Below are positions 34,915-44,649 of a DNA stretch of 64,000 bases, in pieces (within the stretch, counting starts at the first letter, position 1; every line of letters starts with the position of its first letter). The position numbers and the translations under genes are program-made. Below the pieces are notes generated by a model. That model worked only from the letters and a program-made list of their open reading frames with translations. It had not been told where the DNA came from and searched no databases. Origin of the DNA: Serratia liquefaciens (lineage in GTDB: Bacteria > Pseudomonadota > Gammaproteobacteria > Enterobacterales > Enterobacteriaceae); the NCBI GenBank assembly GCA_012719855.1, contig JAAXZN010000048.1:99910-163909 (forward strand). Direction: 5' to 3'.

Positions 34915-36375
34915 ATGCGGTATCAGTATCTGATTAAAAATGTCACGGTGATCGACGGCAGCGGCGGGCCTGAATATCGTGCTGATGTGGCGGTGAAAGA
35001 CGATCGGATTGCGGCTATCGCACCAGCCATAGAGGCTGAGGCCGAGGTGGTGATCGACGGCCGGGGTCGGGTGCTGTCGCCGGGGTTTATCGACGTACAT
35101 ACGCATGACGACACCAACGTGATCCGCATGCCCGAGATGCTGCCGAAGATATCGCAGGGGGTGACAACGGTGATTGTCGGCAACTGCGGCATCAGCGCCG
35201 CCGGGGCGGTGATCAAAACCCGCGTGCCCGATCCGATGAACCTGCTGGGGGAAAAAGCGCATTTCGTTTACCCAACGATTGCCGATTACCGTCAACAGGT
35301 CGAGGCCGTGACGCCGGCGGTGAATGTGGCGACGCTGATTGGCCACACCACGCTGCGCAGCAACCAGATGGACGACCTGTTTCGCCCGGCCAGTGCCGAA
35401 GAGATCGCCGCCATGCGTGAACAGCTGCGTGCTGCGTTGCAACAGGGCGCTTTGGGGCTGAGTACCGGTCTGGCGTATGCCTCGGCGTTCTCTGCCCCCA
35501 CGCAAGAGGTGATGGCGCTGGCGGAAGAGCTGGCGGGTGAGCAGGGCATTTATACCACCCACCTGCGTTCGGAGTTTGAACCCATACTCGAGGCGATGGA
35601 GGAGGCATTTCACATTGGCCGCCATGGCCGGGTGCCGGTGGTGATTTCGCACCATAAATGCGCCGGGGCCAAAAACTGGGGCCGCACGCAGGAAACGCTC
35701 AAGCTGTTCGATAAGGTGCGCCAGACGCAGGACGTCTCCTGTGACTGTTACCCTTACTCCGCCAGTTCATCGACGCTGGATTTAAAGCAGATCACCGATG
35801 AGTTCGATATCGTTATCACCTGGTCCGAACCGCATCCGGAAAAGGCCGGGCAATCCTTGCGGGACATCGCCGGGGCCTGGTCAATGAGCCTGCATGAAGC
35901 CGGCAAACGGCTGATGCCGGCGGGGGCGATTTATTACAACATGGACGAGCAGGATGTGCGCCGGGTGTTGAGCTACCCGCTGACCATGGTGGGCTCGGAT
36001 GGTTTGCCGAACGATCCGATGCCGCATCCACGCCTGTGGGGCGCTTTTCCACGGGTGCTGGGCCACTACAGCCGCGACGAAGGGTTGTTCCCGCTCACGG
36101 TGGCGGTGCACAAAATGAGCGGCATGTCAGCGGCGCGTTATCAGCTGCCGCAGCGTGGGCTGATCAAAACAGGGTACTACGCCGATCTGGTATTGTTTGA
36201 CGCATTGAAAGTGAAAGACAGCGCGACGTTCAGCCAACCGCAGCAACCCGCCGCAGGGATCGATGCGGTGTGGGTGAACGGCGTGCTGAGTTATCAACAT
36301 CAGGCCGTGACCGGCCTGCGCGCCGGGCGGTTTTTGTGCCGTCAGGGCAACTCAATCGACAGGAGCAAGGCATGA
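34915..36375 (+). CDS. N-acyl-D-amino-acid deacylase (D-aminoacylase)
   Basis: A 486-residue amidohydrolase that frees D-amino acids from N-acyl-D-amino acids. Zinc ligands are H62 and H64 in VHTHDD and C91 in VGNCGIS, the cysteine that marks the D-aminoacylase subgroup. Later histidines lie in TTHLRSE and ISHHKCAG, and the catalytic aspartate in MVGSDGLPND. About 480 residues is the usual length. The stop overlaps the RidA-like start (ATGA). Confidence 0.92.
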   Translation: MRYQYLIKNVTVIDGSGGPEYRADVAVKDDRIAAIAPAIEAEAEVVIDGRGRVLSPGFIDVHTHDDTNVIRMPEMLPKISQGVTTVIVGNCGISAAGAVIKTRVPDPMNLLGEKAHFVYPTIADYRQQVEAVTPAVNVATLIGHTTLRSNQMDDLFRPASAEEIAAMREQLRAALQQGALGLSTGLAYASAFSAPTQEVMALAEELAGEQGIYTTHLRSEFEPILEAMEEAFHIGRHGRVPVVISHHKCAGAKNWGRTQETLKLFDKVRQTQDVSCDCYPYSASSSTLDLKQITDEFDIVITWSEPHPEKAGQSLRDIAGAWSMSLHEAGKRLMPAGAIYYNMDEQDVRRVLSYPLTMVGSDGLPNDPMPHPRLWGAFPRVLGHYSRDEGLFPLTVAVHKMSGMSAARYQLPQRGLIKTGYYADLVLFDALKVKDSATFSQPQQPAAGIDAVWVNGVLSYQHQAVTGLRAGRFLCRQGNSIDRSKA

Positions 36376-36770
36376 CGATCAAAAGATACGGCATTGACGG
36401 CGGTACCGGGACCGGAGGACAGCATCTGCCCTTTTCCCGTGCGGTAGAAGCCGGTGGCTGGTTGTACATTTCCGGCCAAACGCCGATGAAAGACGGTGAA
36501 GTGGTGGAGGGGGGGATTATCGATCAGTCGCGCCTGGCGATCCAAAACTGCCTGGATATTATGGCGGAAGCGGGATATGGGCTGGAAGACGTGGTGCACG
36601 TTAAGGTCATTCTGACCGACGCGCGTTACTTCCAGTCATTCAATAAAGTTTTTCGCGAGTTCTTTGCCGCTCACCCCCCGGCACGCATTTGTGCAGTCGC
36701 CGATCTGGTGGTGGATTGCAAGGTTGAAGTGGATATTACCTGCTATAACGCCGCGCGCATTCCCCGCTAG
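36372..36770 (+). CDS. RidA-family protein of the D-aminoacylase operon
   Basis: A 132-residue YjgF/RidA paralogue. Family marks are LPFSRAVEAGGWLYISGQTPM and ARICAVADLVVDCKVEVDITCY. Where RidA proper has PARSCVEVARLP with the catalytic Arg, this protein has PARICAVADLV, so the Arg is retained. It is likely to hydrolyse the imine formed when the released D-amino acid is oxidised or deaminated. It starts within the stop codon of the deacylase gene and is thus translationally coupled. Confidence 0.88.
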   Translation: MTIKRYGIDGGTGTGGQHLPFSRAVEAGGWLYISGQTPMKDGEVVEGGIIDQSRLAIQNCLDIMAEAGYGLEDVVHVKVILTDARYFQSFNKVFREFFAAHPPARICAVADLVVDCKVEVDITCYNAARIPR

Positions 36771-36841
36771 AACCCTTGCCGATTAAAGGGTGGTGAAGCC
36801 ACCCTCAGACCGCTGATTAACCCGCATAAGGGCTAAACCGT

Positions 36842-36913
36842 TAGGGGTCGAACATGTTCGACCCGATTTAACCTATTGATTATGCGATAGGGCGCAGCAT
36901 GCAGCGCCCCTAC
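36842..36913. repeat. Two palindromic repeats after the RidA-like gene
   Basis: GGGTCGAACATGTTCGACCC at 36845-36864 is a perfect 20-base palindrome. A second copy at 36888-36913 (TAGGGCGC, AGCATGCA, GCGCCCCTAC) has different arms and an imperfect centre. Both belong to the dispersed family. A weaker hairpin GGGTGG/CCACCC lies at 36788-36804, right after the gene. Confidence 0.75.
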
Positions 36914-37008
36914 GACGAAACCTGGGAGCACTTTGCCAGTGGCCTTAGGGGCAAAATCTCCCTTAATCATCATTTCACCAGGCTGTGTATTCCCACGGCG
37001 CGAGTCGG

Positions 37009-38577
37009 TTATTTGCTGACGCGATCGTAGTAGACCATGTCGGCGTTCAGACCCTGCTGATAGCCTTTGACGTTATCGCGCAGCACCACTTCGGTTTTCG
37101 CCTGATCGATAAAGACATACGGTGAACTGCGTTGCAGTTCCTGCTGCATGGCGGTGTACAGCGCGGTGCGCTTGGCGGGATCGGCTTGGGCCACCGCCGC
37201 CAGCGTCTGCTGGTTCAACTGCGGGATCTGCCAGCCGTTGAGGCCCGCCACCGTGCTGGTTTTGCCGTCGTTATAGGCGAAGGCGCTGGCGTTGGAGTGG
37301 GCGTCGAAATAGTCCGGGATCCACAGGCGGATCGCCGCCTGATGCTGTTTGGCGCGTACCCGTGAATAAACCTGGCTGCCGGCTGCCGGCAACAGTTCCA
37401 CCTTCACGCCGCCCTCGGCAAAGCTGGCCTGCAGCGCCTGAGCGATAGTGATAAACGGCGGTTTGTTCTCGACGTCCAGCGTCAGCGAGGCATGGGTGAT
37501 ACCGGCCTTGGCCAGAATGGCCTTGGCTTTGGCCGGATCGAAACTGAACGGATTGTCTTTCAGCGCGCCCGGTAACCCGACCGGCAGGAAACTCTGGTGC
37601 ACAAAATATTGGCCCTTCAGCAGATCTTTAGTGATGCCCTGATAGTCGATCAGATAGCGAGCTGCTTCCCAGAAGGCCGGATTTTTCAATAGCGGATTGG
37701 CGCTATTGCCGGTGTTGAACACCAGGTAATTCTGCTCGGCGGAGGGGATTTCCAGCACCTTCACTCCGGGCTGATTTTTCAGCGCCACGGTTTGGTCCGG
37801 GCCCAGTTCGCGTGCCACATCGGCGTCACCCTGCTGGATCAGCAGGCGGCGAGTGGCGGAGTCCGGCACGCTTTTAATGATGATGCTTTTCAGCAGCGGC
37901 TTGCTGCCCGGTGACGTCGGGTTGGCGTCCAGCACAATCGCCTGATGCGGTTGATAGACGCGCATTTTGAACGGCCCGCTGCCGGCGGAGTGCATTTTCA
38001 GCCAGGCGTTGCCGTAGTCGCCGTCTTTGGCGTTAGGCTGCACCGCCTTGCTGTCGACGATCGAGGCGATCGGCGTGGAGAGAATATTCAGCGCCACCGC
38101 CGGACTGACGTTCGCCGTCCAGCTCAGTTGCAGGCTGTGGTCATCGATTTTTTTCAGCTGTGTGTCGATGTTGTCCGGCTGCCAGCCGAGAACGTTGAGG
38201 ATAAACGCCGGTGACTTGTTCATCTTCACCGCGCGGCTAAAGGAAAAGATCACGTCATCGGCGGTCAGCGGGTTGCCGGAGGCGAAGGTCGCCTGCGGAC
38301 GCAGTTTGATGGTCAGGGTTTTGGCTACGGCGTCGCCCTGCCAGCTTTCCGCCAGCACCGGCTCCACTTTTGCCGGATCGTCGCGATCCGCCTGCACCAG
38401 CCGCTGATACAGGCTGGGGACGGTCTGGATACTCGACAGCTCGTTGGCTTCCGCCGGATCCAGGCTGACGATATCGTCGAGCGATTGCACTACCACCAGC
38501 GTATTGGGCGGCGTGGCGGCCAGCGCGGAGGCGGAAAGGGCGGCAAGCATTAACAGCGGCAGGACTTTGGCTTTCAT
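37009..38577 (-). CDS. Peptide/nickel-type ABC substrate-binding protein
   Basis: A 522-residue periplasmic protein of the SBP_bac_5 (DppA/OppA) family. The signal peptide KAKVLPLLMLAALSASALA is cut before ATPPNTLVVV. DDIVSLDPAEANELSSIQTVPSLYQRLV and ADDVIFSFSRAV are typical. No permease or ATPase gene is adjacent, so it must share a transporter encoded elsewhere. It converges on the D-aminoacylase operon and may deliver (D-amino) peptides, but this is only a guess from position. I start at 38577; an upstream frame to 38631 adds no signal-like sequence. Confidence 0.85.
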   Translation of the reverse strand: MKAKVLPLLMLAALSASALAATPPNTLVVVQSLDDIVSLDPAEANELSSIQTVPSLYQRLVQADRDDPAKVEPVLAESWQGDAVAKTLTIKLRPQATFASGNPLTADDVIFSFSRAVKMNKSPAFILNVLGWQPDNIDTQLKKIDDHSLQLSWTANVSPAVALNILSTPIASIVDSKAVQPNAKDGDYGNAWLKMHSAGSGPFKMRVYQPHQAIVLDANPTSPGSKPLLKSIIIKSVPDSATRRLLIQQGDADVARELGPDQTVALKNQPGVKVLEIPSAEQNYLVFNTGNSANPLLKNPAFWEAARYLIDYQGITKDLLKGQYFVHQSFLPVGLPGALKDNPFSFDPAKAKAILAKAGITHASLTLDVENKPPFITIAQALQASFAEGGVKVELLPAAGSQVYSRVRAKQHQAAIRLWIPDYFDAHSNASAFAYNDGKTSTVAGLNGWQIPQLNQQTLAAVAQADPAKRTALYTAMQQELQRSSPYVFIDQAKTEVVLRDNVKGYQQGLNADMVYYDRVSK

Positions 38578-38760
38578 CGATGTTTTCCCTTGAATGCACG
38601 GCAAGAAATTATTGTTATCGTTTGTTTTCACGGCGTTTTCGCCGCCAGAATGCCACGGTAGAGTCTTTGTCGGCGGCTGACAAAGGCCAATCGGCTATTT
38701 GATATGTCCAAAAACACTATAGAACGCCGGGTAACTCTCCGCCCACCGCACCAGAGAATA

Positions 38761-38782
38761 AAGCCCTCGTTGAAGAGGGCTT
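38761..38782 (-). terminator. Terminator after the ArgR-like gene
   Basis: AAGCCCTC and GAGGGCTT form an 8-base stem with a 6-base loop. On the minus strand it is followed by TATTCT. It ends the arc operon. Confidence 0.75.
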
Positions 38783-38792
38783 GGGGGGTTGA

Positions 38793-39284
38793 TTAAAGAA
38801 GGGGATTGTTTTCCAACAAAGTCTTCAGACGCTGGTGCAACTGGGCGACATAGGCGGTATCGCGTGGTGCCACCCATACCACATTACTGCTGGCGATAAC
38901 CCCCAGCACGGCGGGCCAGGCGCAAAGATCGATAATGCGTGCCATGGCTTTTGCATAGCCGGAATTCATGTGGATCAGCACAAAGTGGTCGTTATGCTCG
39001 ACGTCAATCAGCATGGCCGTCAGCGGCTCGTTAATGTCAGGCACTGGATGGTGCAGCGCATTGAGAGAATAGACCTTTTTCCCTTTGGCATTCTGCACCT
39101 TCATCACCCCCAGCGCGTTCAGCAGACGGGAAACGGTCGACTGGCTGATACCCGAATAGCCCCCCCGTATCATTTCACCGCGGATTTCCTCCTGTGATGA
39201 ATAGCGTTGGCTCACGACCAGCTTGCGGCACAATGCCAGTTTCCGTTGTTCCTTCTCCCACAGAGTTTCTATTTTATTCGCCAT
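38793..39284 (-). CDS. ArgR-family regulator of the arc operon
   Basis: A 163-residue arginine repressor paralogue. The N-terminal winged helix shows SSQEEIRGEMIRGGYSGISQSTVSRLLNALG with the SQSTVSR recognition helix. The C-terminal hexamerisation and arginine-binding domain is less conserved than in ArgR. Biosynthetic argR normally stands near mdh, so this is an extra copy devoted to the deiminase operon. It is the last gene of the arcA-C-B-D run (61 bases after arcD). It probably activates or represses arc genes through the ARG-like boxes near 44.27 kb. Confidence 0.85.
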   Translation of the reverse strand: MANKIETLWEKEQRKLALCRKLVVSQRYSSQEEIRGEMIRGGYSGISQSTVSRLLNALGVMKVQNAKGKKVYSLNALHHPVPDINEPLTAMLIDVEHNDHFVLIHMNSGYAKAMARIIDLCAWPAVLGVIASSNVVWVAPRDTAYVAQLHQRLKTLLENNPLL

Positions 39285-39345
39285 TATGTTGCCTTGGTTT
39301 AAAAATGAGTGACAACTCTATATAAATCAATGCAATGAAGATGGG

Positions 39346-40776
39346 TTAACCGAGGGTGATATGACCCGTCGCAATCATATAAAGGGTAATGATGGCGACA
39401 ATGACCAAAAGAAGGGCAATCAGCGCTTCGTAACCTTTCAACAACCGTTCTGCGTGCTGGTTTTTTTGGTGCCAGAGGAAGACCAGCAAGCCGGGGACAA
39501 ACAGCAATGACGTCAGCAGCATTTGGCTGCCGGCGGCATAGCACAGCCAGAAACCATAGAGGGTGCCAATCAGCCCGAGCATCAGATCGCGGGTACGTGA
39601 TTCACCCGGTTGATAACTTTCCCCGGTGATCGCCAGCTTGAGACCGTAGGCGGCACTGAACAGATAAGGGGGAAGGATGGCGGCAGTCGCGATGGAGAAC
39701 AGCGCTTGATAGCCGGCGCTGTAGACCAACGTCAGCAGCAGGAAGAGCTGTATCAGACCGTTGGTGATCCACAGCGACACCGCAGGCGATCCATTGGCGT
39801 TGGTTTTGGTGAATATCTGCGGAAACATGCCGTCTTTGGCTGCGACAAAGGGTAACTCTGCGGCGAACAGCGTCCAGGCAAGCAACGCACCGGCTACCGA
39901 CAGAATCACGCCGGCGGCGACCAAGCGTGCCCCCCAAATGCCGACCACGGATTCCAGCACCCCGGCCATTGACGGATTTTTTAATCCATTCAGCGTCGCC
40001 TGATCGAGCACGCCCATCGACAGCACGCTGACCAGAATATAAATCACCAGGCAGCCCAGCAGGCCGATCACCGTGGCTTTACCGATATCGGCGCGTCTGG
40101 CGGCGCGGGAGGAGACGACCGTGGCACCCTCGATGCCGATAAATACCCAGGTGGTCACCAGCATGGTGTTTTTTACCTGATCAAACAGCGCGGGATGGCT
40201 GCCGTCGATCACCATCATGCGGCCCCAGAAATCTGCGGTAAAAATGCCGATGCGGAAGGCGATCACTACCGCCACAATAAACACCAACAGCACCAGCACT
40301 TTGACCACCGTTAGCACGGTATTGATCATGGCGGCTTCTTGCACACCGCGCAGCACCAGCGCATGCACCAACCACAGAACGATGGAAGCGCCGAGGATCG
40401 ATTGCCAGTTGTTGCCCAAGCCGAACACCGGGAAGAAGAAGCTGAGGGCGCTGAACAGCAGCACCGCATAAGACACGTTCCCCAGCCAGGCGGAGAACCA
40501 ATAGCCCCAGGCAGACTGGAAACCAATAAAATCGCCAAACCCCGCGCGAGCGTAGCTGTAAATACCGCCCTCTAACTGCGGGCAGCGAGCGCTCAGGTTT
40601 TGATAAATTAATGCCAGGCAGATCATCCCCACCGCGGTGATCAGCCAACCGATCAGCAGTGCGCCAGGTGAGGCGACGGAAGCGAAGTTTTGCGGCAGGC
40701 TGAATACGCCACCGCCCACCATGGAGCCGATGACCAGCGCGATCAGGGCAACCAGCCCCAGTTTTTTCTCAGACAT
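39346..40776 (-). CDS. arcD: Arginine/ornithine antiporter
   Basis: A 476-residue APC-superfamily exchanger with about 12-13 membrane spans. LVALIALVIGSMVGGGVFSLPQN is the substrate-binding first span and VFIGIEGATVVSSRA the sixth. It takes up arginine in exchange for ornithine, feeding the deiminase pathway. GGAGG lies before the start. It follows arcB by 93 bases in the arcACBD operon. Confidence 0.92.
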   Translation of the reverse strand: MSEKKLGLVALIALVIGSMVGGGVFSLPQNFASVASPGALLIGWLITAVGMICLALIYQNLSARCPQLEGGIYSYARAGFGDFIGFQSAWGYWFSAWLGNVSYAVLLFSALSFFFPVFGLGNNWQSILGASIVLWLVHALVLRGVQEAAMINTVLTVVKVLVLLVFIVAVVIAFRIGIFTADFWGRMMVIDGSHPALFDQVKNTMLVTTWVFIGIEGATVVSSRAARRADIGKATVIGLLGCLVIYILVSVLSMGVLDQATLNGLKNPSMAGVLESVVGIWGARLVAAGVILSVAGALLAWTLFAAELPFVAAKDGMFPQIFTKTNANGSPAVSLWITNGLIQLFLLLTLVYSAGYQALFSIATAAILPPYLFSAAYGLKLAITGESYQPGESRTRDLMLGLIGTLYGFWLCYAAGSQMLLTSLLFVPGLLVFLWHQKNQHAERLLKGYEALIALLLVIVAIITLYMIATGHITLG

Positions 40777-40869
40777 GAGGGTTCCTCCAGCTGCGCAGGG
40801 CAGCAGGAAAATAATGATTCATTGGTTGTTGAGAGGACGCGGCGGCAGACGATGCCGCCGCGTCGCCAA

Positions 40870-41874
40870 TCAGTCGCCGAGGGTGGCGACCATCACGGCC
40901 TTGATGGTGTGCATGCGGTTTTCCGCTTCATCGAACACAATGGAGTGGGCCGACTCGAACACGTCATCCGTGACTTCCAGCCCTTTCAGGCCATAGGCGA
41001 GTTCAATTTCCTTACCCACTTTGGTCTGCTCGTTGTGGAAGGCCGGCAGACAATGCATGAATTTAACCTGCGGATTGCCGGTGGCTTTCAGCACCGCGGC
41101 ATTGACCTGATAGGGCTGCATCAGGTTAACGCGTTCCGCCCAGGCCTCTTTCGGTTCTCCCATCGATACCCATACGTCGGTATAGAGGAAATCGACACCT
41201 TTCACGCCTTCATCCACCCGCTCGGTTACGGTGATATGCGCACCGGTATCGCGGGCGATGTCGGCACACTGCGCCAGCAAGGCTTCGTCCGGCCAAAAGG
41301 CCTTAGGTGCCACCAAACGGATATCCATGCCCATTTTGGCGGCGCCAACCATTAACGAGTTGCCCATGTTGTTGCGCGCATCGCCAAGGTAGGCGAAGGA
41401 AATTTGATTGAGGCCTTTACCCGGCGCGTGCTCCAGCATGGTCATCAGGTCGGCCAGGATTTGCGTAGGGTGGAATTCGTCGGTCAGGCCGTTCCAGACC
41501 GGTACTCCGGCAAATTCCGCCAGCTCTTCGACGATGTGCTGGCCAAAGCCGCGGTATTCGATGCCGTCATACATACGACCCAGCACCCGTGCGGTGTCTT
41601 TCATCGATTCTTTGATACCGATCTGTGAGCCGGTTGGGCCGAGGTAAGTGACCCGGGCGCCCTGATCAAAAGCGGCAACTTCGAAGGAGCAGCGGGTGCG
41701 GGTGGAGGTTTTTTCAAAGATCAGCGCAATGTTTTTACCGCGTAGCCGTTGCTGCTCGACATTGCCGTATTTGGCTTTTTTCAGCGCAAAGGCCAAATCG
41801 ATCAGGGATTGGATCTCGTCGCTGCTGAAATCCAGCAGTTTTAGAAAATGGCGGTGACGTAAGTTTATGCTCAT
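40870..41874 (-). CDS. arcB: Catabolic ornithine carbamoyltransferase
   Basis: A 334-residue carbamoyltransferase. [19 protein letters not shown] binds carbamoyl phosphate and [10 protein letters not shown] the ornithine side. In this operon it should run in reverse, splitting citrulline to ornithine and carbamoyl phosphate. It closely resembles the argI product 2.8 kb away (both about 335 residues), so the two are paralogues with separate control. Context between arcC and arcD decides the name. Confidence 0.93.
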   Translation of the reverse strand: MSINLRHRHFLKLLDFSSDEIQSLIDLAFALKKAKYGNVEQQRLRGKNIALIFEKTSTRTRCSFEVAAFDQGARVTYLGPTGSQIGIKESMKDTARVLGRMYDGIEYRGFGQHIVEELAEFAGVPVWNGLTDEFHPTQILADLMTMLEHAPGKGLNQISFAYLGDARNNMGNSLMVGAAKMGMDIRLVAPKAFWPDEALLAQCADIARDTGAHITVTERVDEGVKGVDFLYTDVWVSMGEPKEAWAERVNLMQPYQVNAAVLKATGNPQVKFMHCLPAFHNEQTKVGKEIELAYGLKGLEVTDDVFESAHSIVFDEAENRMHTIKAVMVATLGD

Positions 41875-41892
41875 GATCAGATTCCTGTTTAT

Positions 41893-42807
41893 TCAATTTG
41901 TTGGGGTAATTAATGTGCCTTTCTCACCGGCCAGGATGCGGGTGGCGTCCTGCAGCGCGCCAATACCGGCGATGCCCTGGCGATAGCGTACAAAATGGCT
42001 GGCGGCCGAGATCTTCGGCCCCATGGAGCCGGCGTCGAAGGTGATGCCGGCCAGATCGTCCGGGGTTACCTTGTCCAGCGCGCGCTGTTGCGACGTGCCC
42101 CAATCGAGATACACCGCGTCGGCATCGGTCAGGATCAGCAGCGCGTCAGCGCCGATCTGCTCTGCCAGGAAAGCGGCGGACAGATCTTTGTCGATCACTG
42201 CCTCTATGCCTTCCAAACGGCCTTCTCGACGCAATACCGGAATGCCGCCGCCACCGGCGCAGACCACCAGATGCCCCTGCGCGATCAGGGCATTAATCGC
42301 GTCCGTTTCGATGATGTTGAGTGGTTTGGGTGAGGGCACCACGCGGCGGAAATATTTACCGTCCGGTTTGATCGTCCAGCCTTTTTCCAGGCTCAGCGCC
42401 AGCGCGGCTTTCTGGTCGTAGACCGGCCCGATATATTTGCTGGGGTTGCCGAAGGCAAGGTCGTCAGGATCAACTTCGACCTGGGTCAGCAGCGCGCTGA
42501 TCTGGTGATCCGGCAGGCAGTTTTTCAGCTCCTGCAGTAGCAGGTAGCCAATCATGCCCTGGCTTTCCGCGCCCAAGACGTCCAGCGGGTAAGGGGCCAC
42601 CTGCGAATAGGCGTTGTTTTGCAGCGCCAGCAGGCCAACCTGTGGGCCGTTGCCGTGCACCAGCACCACGTTCCAGTTTTCTGTCAACGCAGCGATTTGG
42701 CGGCTGGCAAGTTTGATGTTGCGACGTTGGATATCCGCCTCAAGCGGTTCTCCACGACGTAGCAGGGCGTTCCCACCCAGGGCAACCACCACTGTGGGTT
42801 TAGTCAT
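41893..42807 (-). CDS. arcC: Carbamate kinase
   Basis: A 304-residue kinase that transfers phosphate from carbamoyl phosphate to ADP, yielding ATP. PTVVVALGGNALL is the N-terminal motif and VCAGGGGIPV the conserved loop. I start at 42807 with GGAG before it; the longer frame to 42864 overlaps arcA. It lies between arcA and arcB. Confidence 0.95.
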   Translation of the reverse strand: MTKPTVVVALGGNALLRRGEPLEADIQRRNIKLASRQIAALTENWNVVLVHGNGPQVGLLALQNNAYSQVAPYPLDVLGAESQGMIGYLLLQELKNCLPDHQISALLTQVEVDPDDLAFGNPSKYIGPVYDQKAALALSLEKGWTIKPDGKYFRRVVPSPKPLNIIETDAINALIAQGHLVVCAGGGGIPVLRREGRLEGIEAVIDKDLSAAFLAEQIGADALLILTDADAVYLDWGTSQQRALDKVTPDDLAGITFDAGSMGPKISAASHFVRYRQGIAGIGALQDATRILAGEKGTLITPTN

Positions 42808-42827
42808 GATGTTTAACTCCGTCGGGG

Positions 42828-44048
42828 TTAGATGTCGTCGCGTTCCAGTGGGCAACTCATGCAACGAGCGCCACCGCGGCCGCGGCCCAGCTCGTCACCC
42901 CGGATTGGCAGCACGGTGATGCCTGCCTTATCGTATTTTTCATTGGTCCAGGTATTGCGTTCGTAGCCGATCACTACGCCAGGTCGGATGGTCAGCACGT
43001 TATTGGCGTCATTCCACTGTTCACGTTCGGCCTCGAAGCTGTCGCCGCCGGTGGTGATGAGTTGCACCTGGCTGATGTTCAGAGCGCGTTCGATAGCGGT
43101 CAGGAAGTGTTTTTCCTGTTGGCGATGCAGGCCGCTCTTACCGTCTGGCGTCAGCGTCCAGCACTGCGACTCTTTGCGCACCACTTCCGGGTAGACCGAG
43201 AAGGTATCCAGGTTGATGTGGGTCATAACGGTGTCCAGATGCATGCAGGAGCGGTACTTAGGCAATTCCAGTGCGATAACACGTTCTGCCTGATGGGATT
43301 TGAACAACGCCTGCGCCAGGAATTCCACCCCTTGTGGCGTGGTGCGCTCCGACATGCCAATTAATACGGCACCGCGGCCAATGACCAATACGTCGCCGCC
43401 TTCCAGCGTGGCATGATCGTAATTACGTTCTTCATCGCCGAAATAAGTGGTGAAATCACCCTTGGAAAAATAAGGATGCCATTTATAAATGGCGCGCAGA
43501 TTATTGGTTTCACGCTGTCGTGCCGCTTTTGCCATTGGGTTGATAGACACCCCGTTATATATCCAGCATGAAGTGTCGCGGGTGAATAAATGGTTAGGTA
43601 ACGGCTTCATAATAAAGTCGGTACCCTGATGAGTATCAACCACCATATTATTGAAGCTGTCCGGGACTTCTTCATAAGTCAGGCCACCGGTCATATGGCG
43701 TGCCAACTGGCGGTCGGGCAAATCCCCCAGCCAACCGCGAATATCGGCGGCAAATGAAGGCCCCAGGCGGAAATCAGAAACCTGCGCCGACAGCAGCCAC
43801 TGCTTGGCGGCGGGAATGCTCATGGTTTCGGTCAGCAAATCAGTCAGCAGCAAGACTTCTACATTTTGCGCCCGTAACGTTTGGGCAAAGATATCGTGTT
43901 CCTCACCGGCACGTTCGACGGATAATACATCATCGAACAATAATTCCTGACAGTTAGAAGGGGTTAATCGTTTTAAGCTTAAATTAGGGCGATGCAGCAT
44001 AACGCTGCGTAATTGGCCTATTTCAGAACCTACATAATTCCTATTCAT
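42828..44048 (-). CDS. arcA: Arginine deiminase
   Basis: A 406-residue enzyme converting arginine to citrulline and ammonia. Catalytic Cys is in the terminal [13 protein letters not shown]. The [20 protein letters not shown] and RDTSCW blocks hold the Asp, His and other active-site residues. It is the first gene of the operon and follows a 600-base AT-rich control region. The pathway yields ATP and ammonia, useful without oxygen or in acid. Confidence 0.96.
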   Translation of the reverse strand: MNRNYVGSEIGQLRSVMLHRPNLSLKRLTPSNCQELLFDDVLSVERAGEEHDIFAQTLRAQNVEVLLLTDLLTETMSIPAAKQWLLSAQVSDFRLGPSFAADIRGWLGDLPDRQLARHMTGGLTYEEVPDSFNNMVVDTHQGTDFIMKPLPNHLFTRDTSCWIYNGVSINPMAKAARQRETNNLRAIYKWHPYFSKGDFTTYFGDEERNYDHATLEGGDVLVIGRGAVLIGMSERTTPQGVEFLAQALFKSHQAERVIALELPKYRSCMHLDTVMTHINLDTFSVYPEVVRKESQCWTLTPDGKSGLHRQQEKHFLTAIERALNISQVQLITTGGDSFEAEREQWNDANNVLTIRPGVVIGYERNTWTNEKYDKAGITVLPIRGDELGRGRGGARCMSCPLERDDI

Positions 44049-44167
44049 GTCATTTCCTATTATCAGATCCAGGTAATATCAGACGGAATGAAATAAAGGA
44101 TTTATTTCACTTAATGAGAATGGGTGCCGTTCCGTTGCCGCTGATAATAAACATTGCCCTGAGGTGT

Positions 44168-44187
44168 TTTGTGACGGAAATCACATT
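44168..44187 (-). promoter_or_regulatory. CRP-binding site upstream of arcA
   Basis: TGTGACGGAAATCACA (44170-44185) matches TGTGA-N6-TCACA exactly. It lies about 120 bases before arcA and implies cAMP-CRP control of arginine catabolism. Confidence 0.75.
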
Positions 44188-44219
44188 GATATAGGGTGGG
44201 TGGTGAAATTAATTATCAG

Positions 44220-44298
44220 TTGACCAATATCATTTTTTTGTTGTAAATTATATCTTCCAAAATGCATTAATACTCGAATGTCACGTTAATTATTCATA
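44220..44298 (-). promoter_or_regulatory. FNR-like and ARG-like boxes upstream of arcA
   Basis: TTGACCAATATCAT at 44220-44233 matches the FNR consensus TTGAT-N4-ATCAA at 8 of 10 positions. Two ARG-like boxes follow at 44261-44278 (AATGCATTAATACTCGAA, three mismatches) and 44281-44298 (four mismatches), two bases apart. They are plausible sites for the operon's own ArgR paralogue and for anaerobic control. Confidence 0.4.
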
Positions 44299-44649
44299 TA
44301 AACGTATGTTTAGATTAATGGTTGGCTGTCTAATTTATTGTAATTTATGGATTTTATTTTCATGGTGGCAAGGTTATTCATTAATGAAAAATTAATATCC
44401 GTTCGAAGGTAAATTTCTTTGAATTTTTATTCCTGATTGTGACAGAGGATGGTTTTTTATTTTTGTGACGCCATGGGATTAAATTTTATTACTGACCAAC
44501 AAACAAGCCGTTAGCATCAGCGGTTTTACAAGGTTGGGGAGAATTAGGCGCTTAGGGTGCATAAAAATCCGCTGTGCGGGGAGATAAAGGGAAATAGTTA
44601 ATCAGTCAGGTTGTGGGGTGGGGAGATCCCCCACCCGGGGAGGTCATGG

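Larger units (their letters stand above)
44049..44649 (-). promoter_or_regulatory. arc operon control region
   Basis: A 600-base AT-rich gap between arcA and the end of argI with no gene that I can support. It holds a perfect CRP core and weaker ARG-like and FNR-like sites (listed separately). The remainder toward 44.6 kb has no recognisable feature. Confidence 0.6.
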
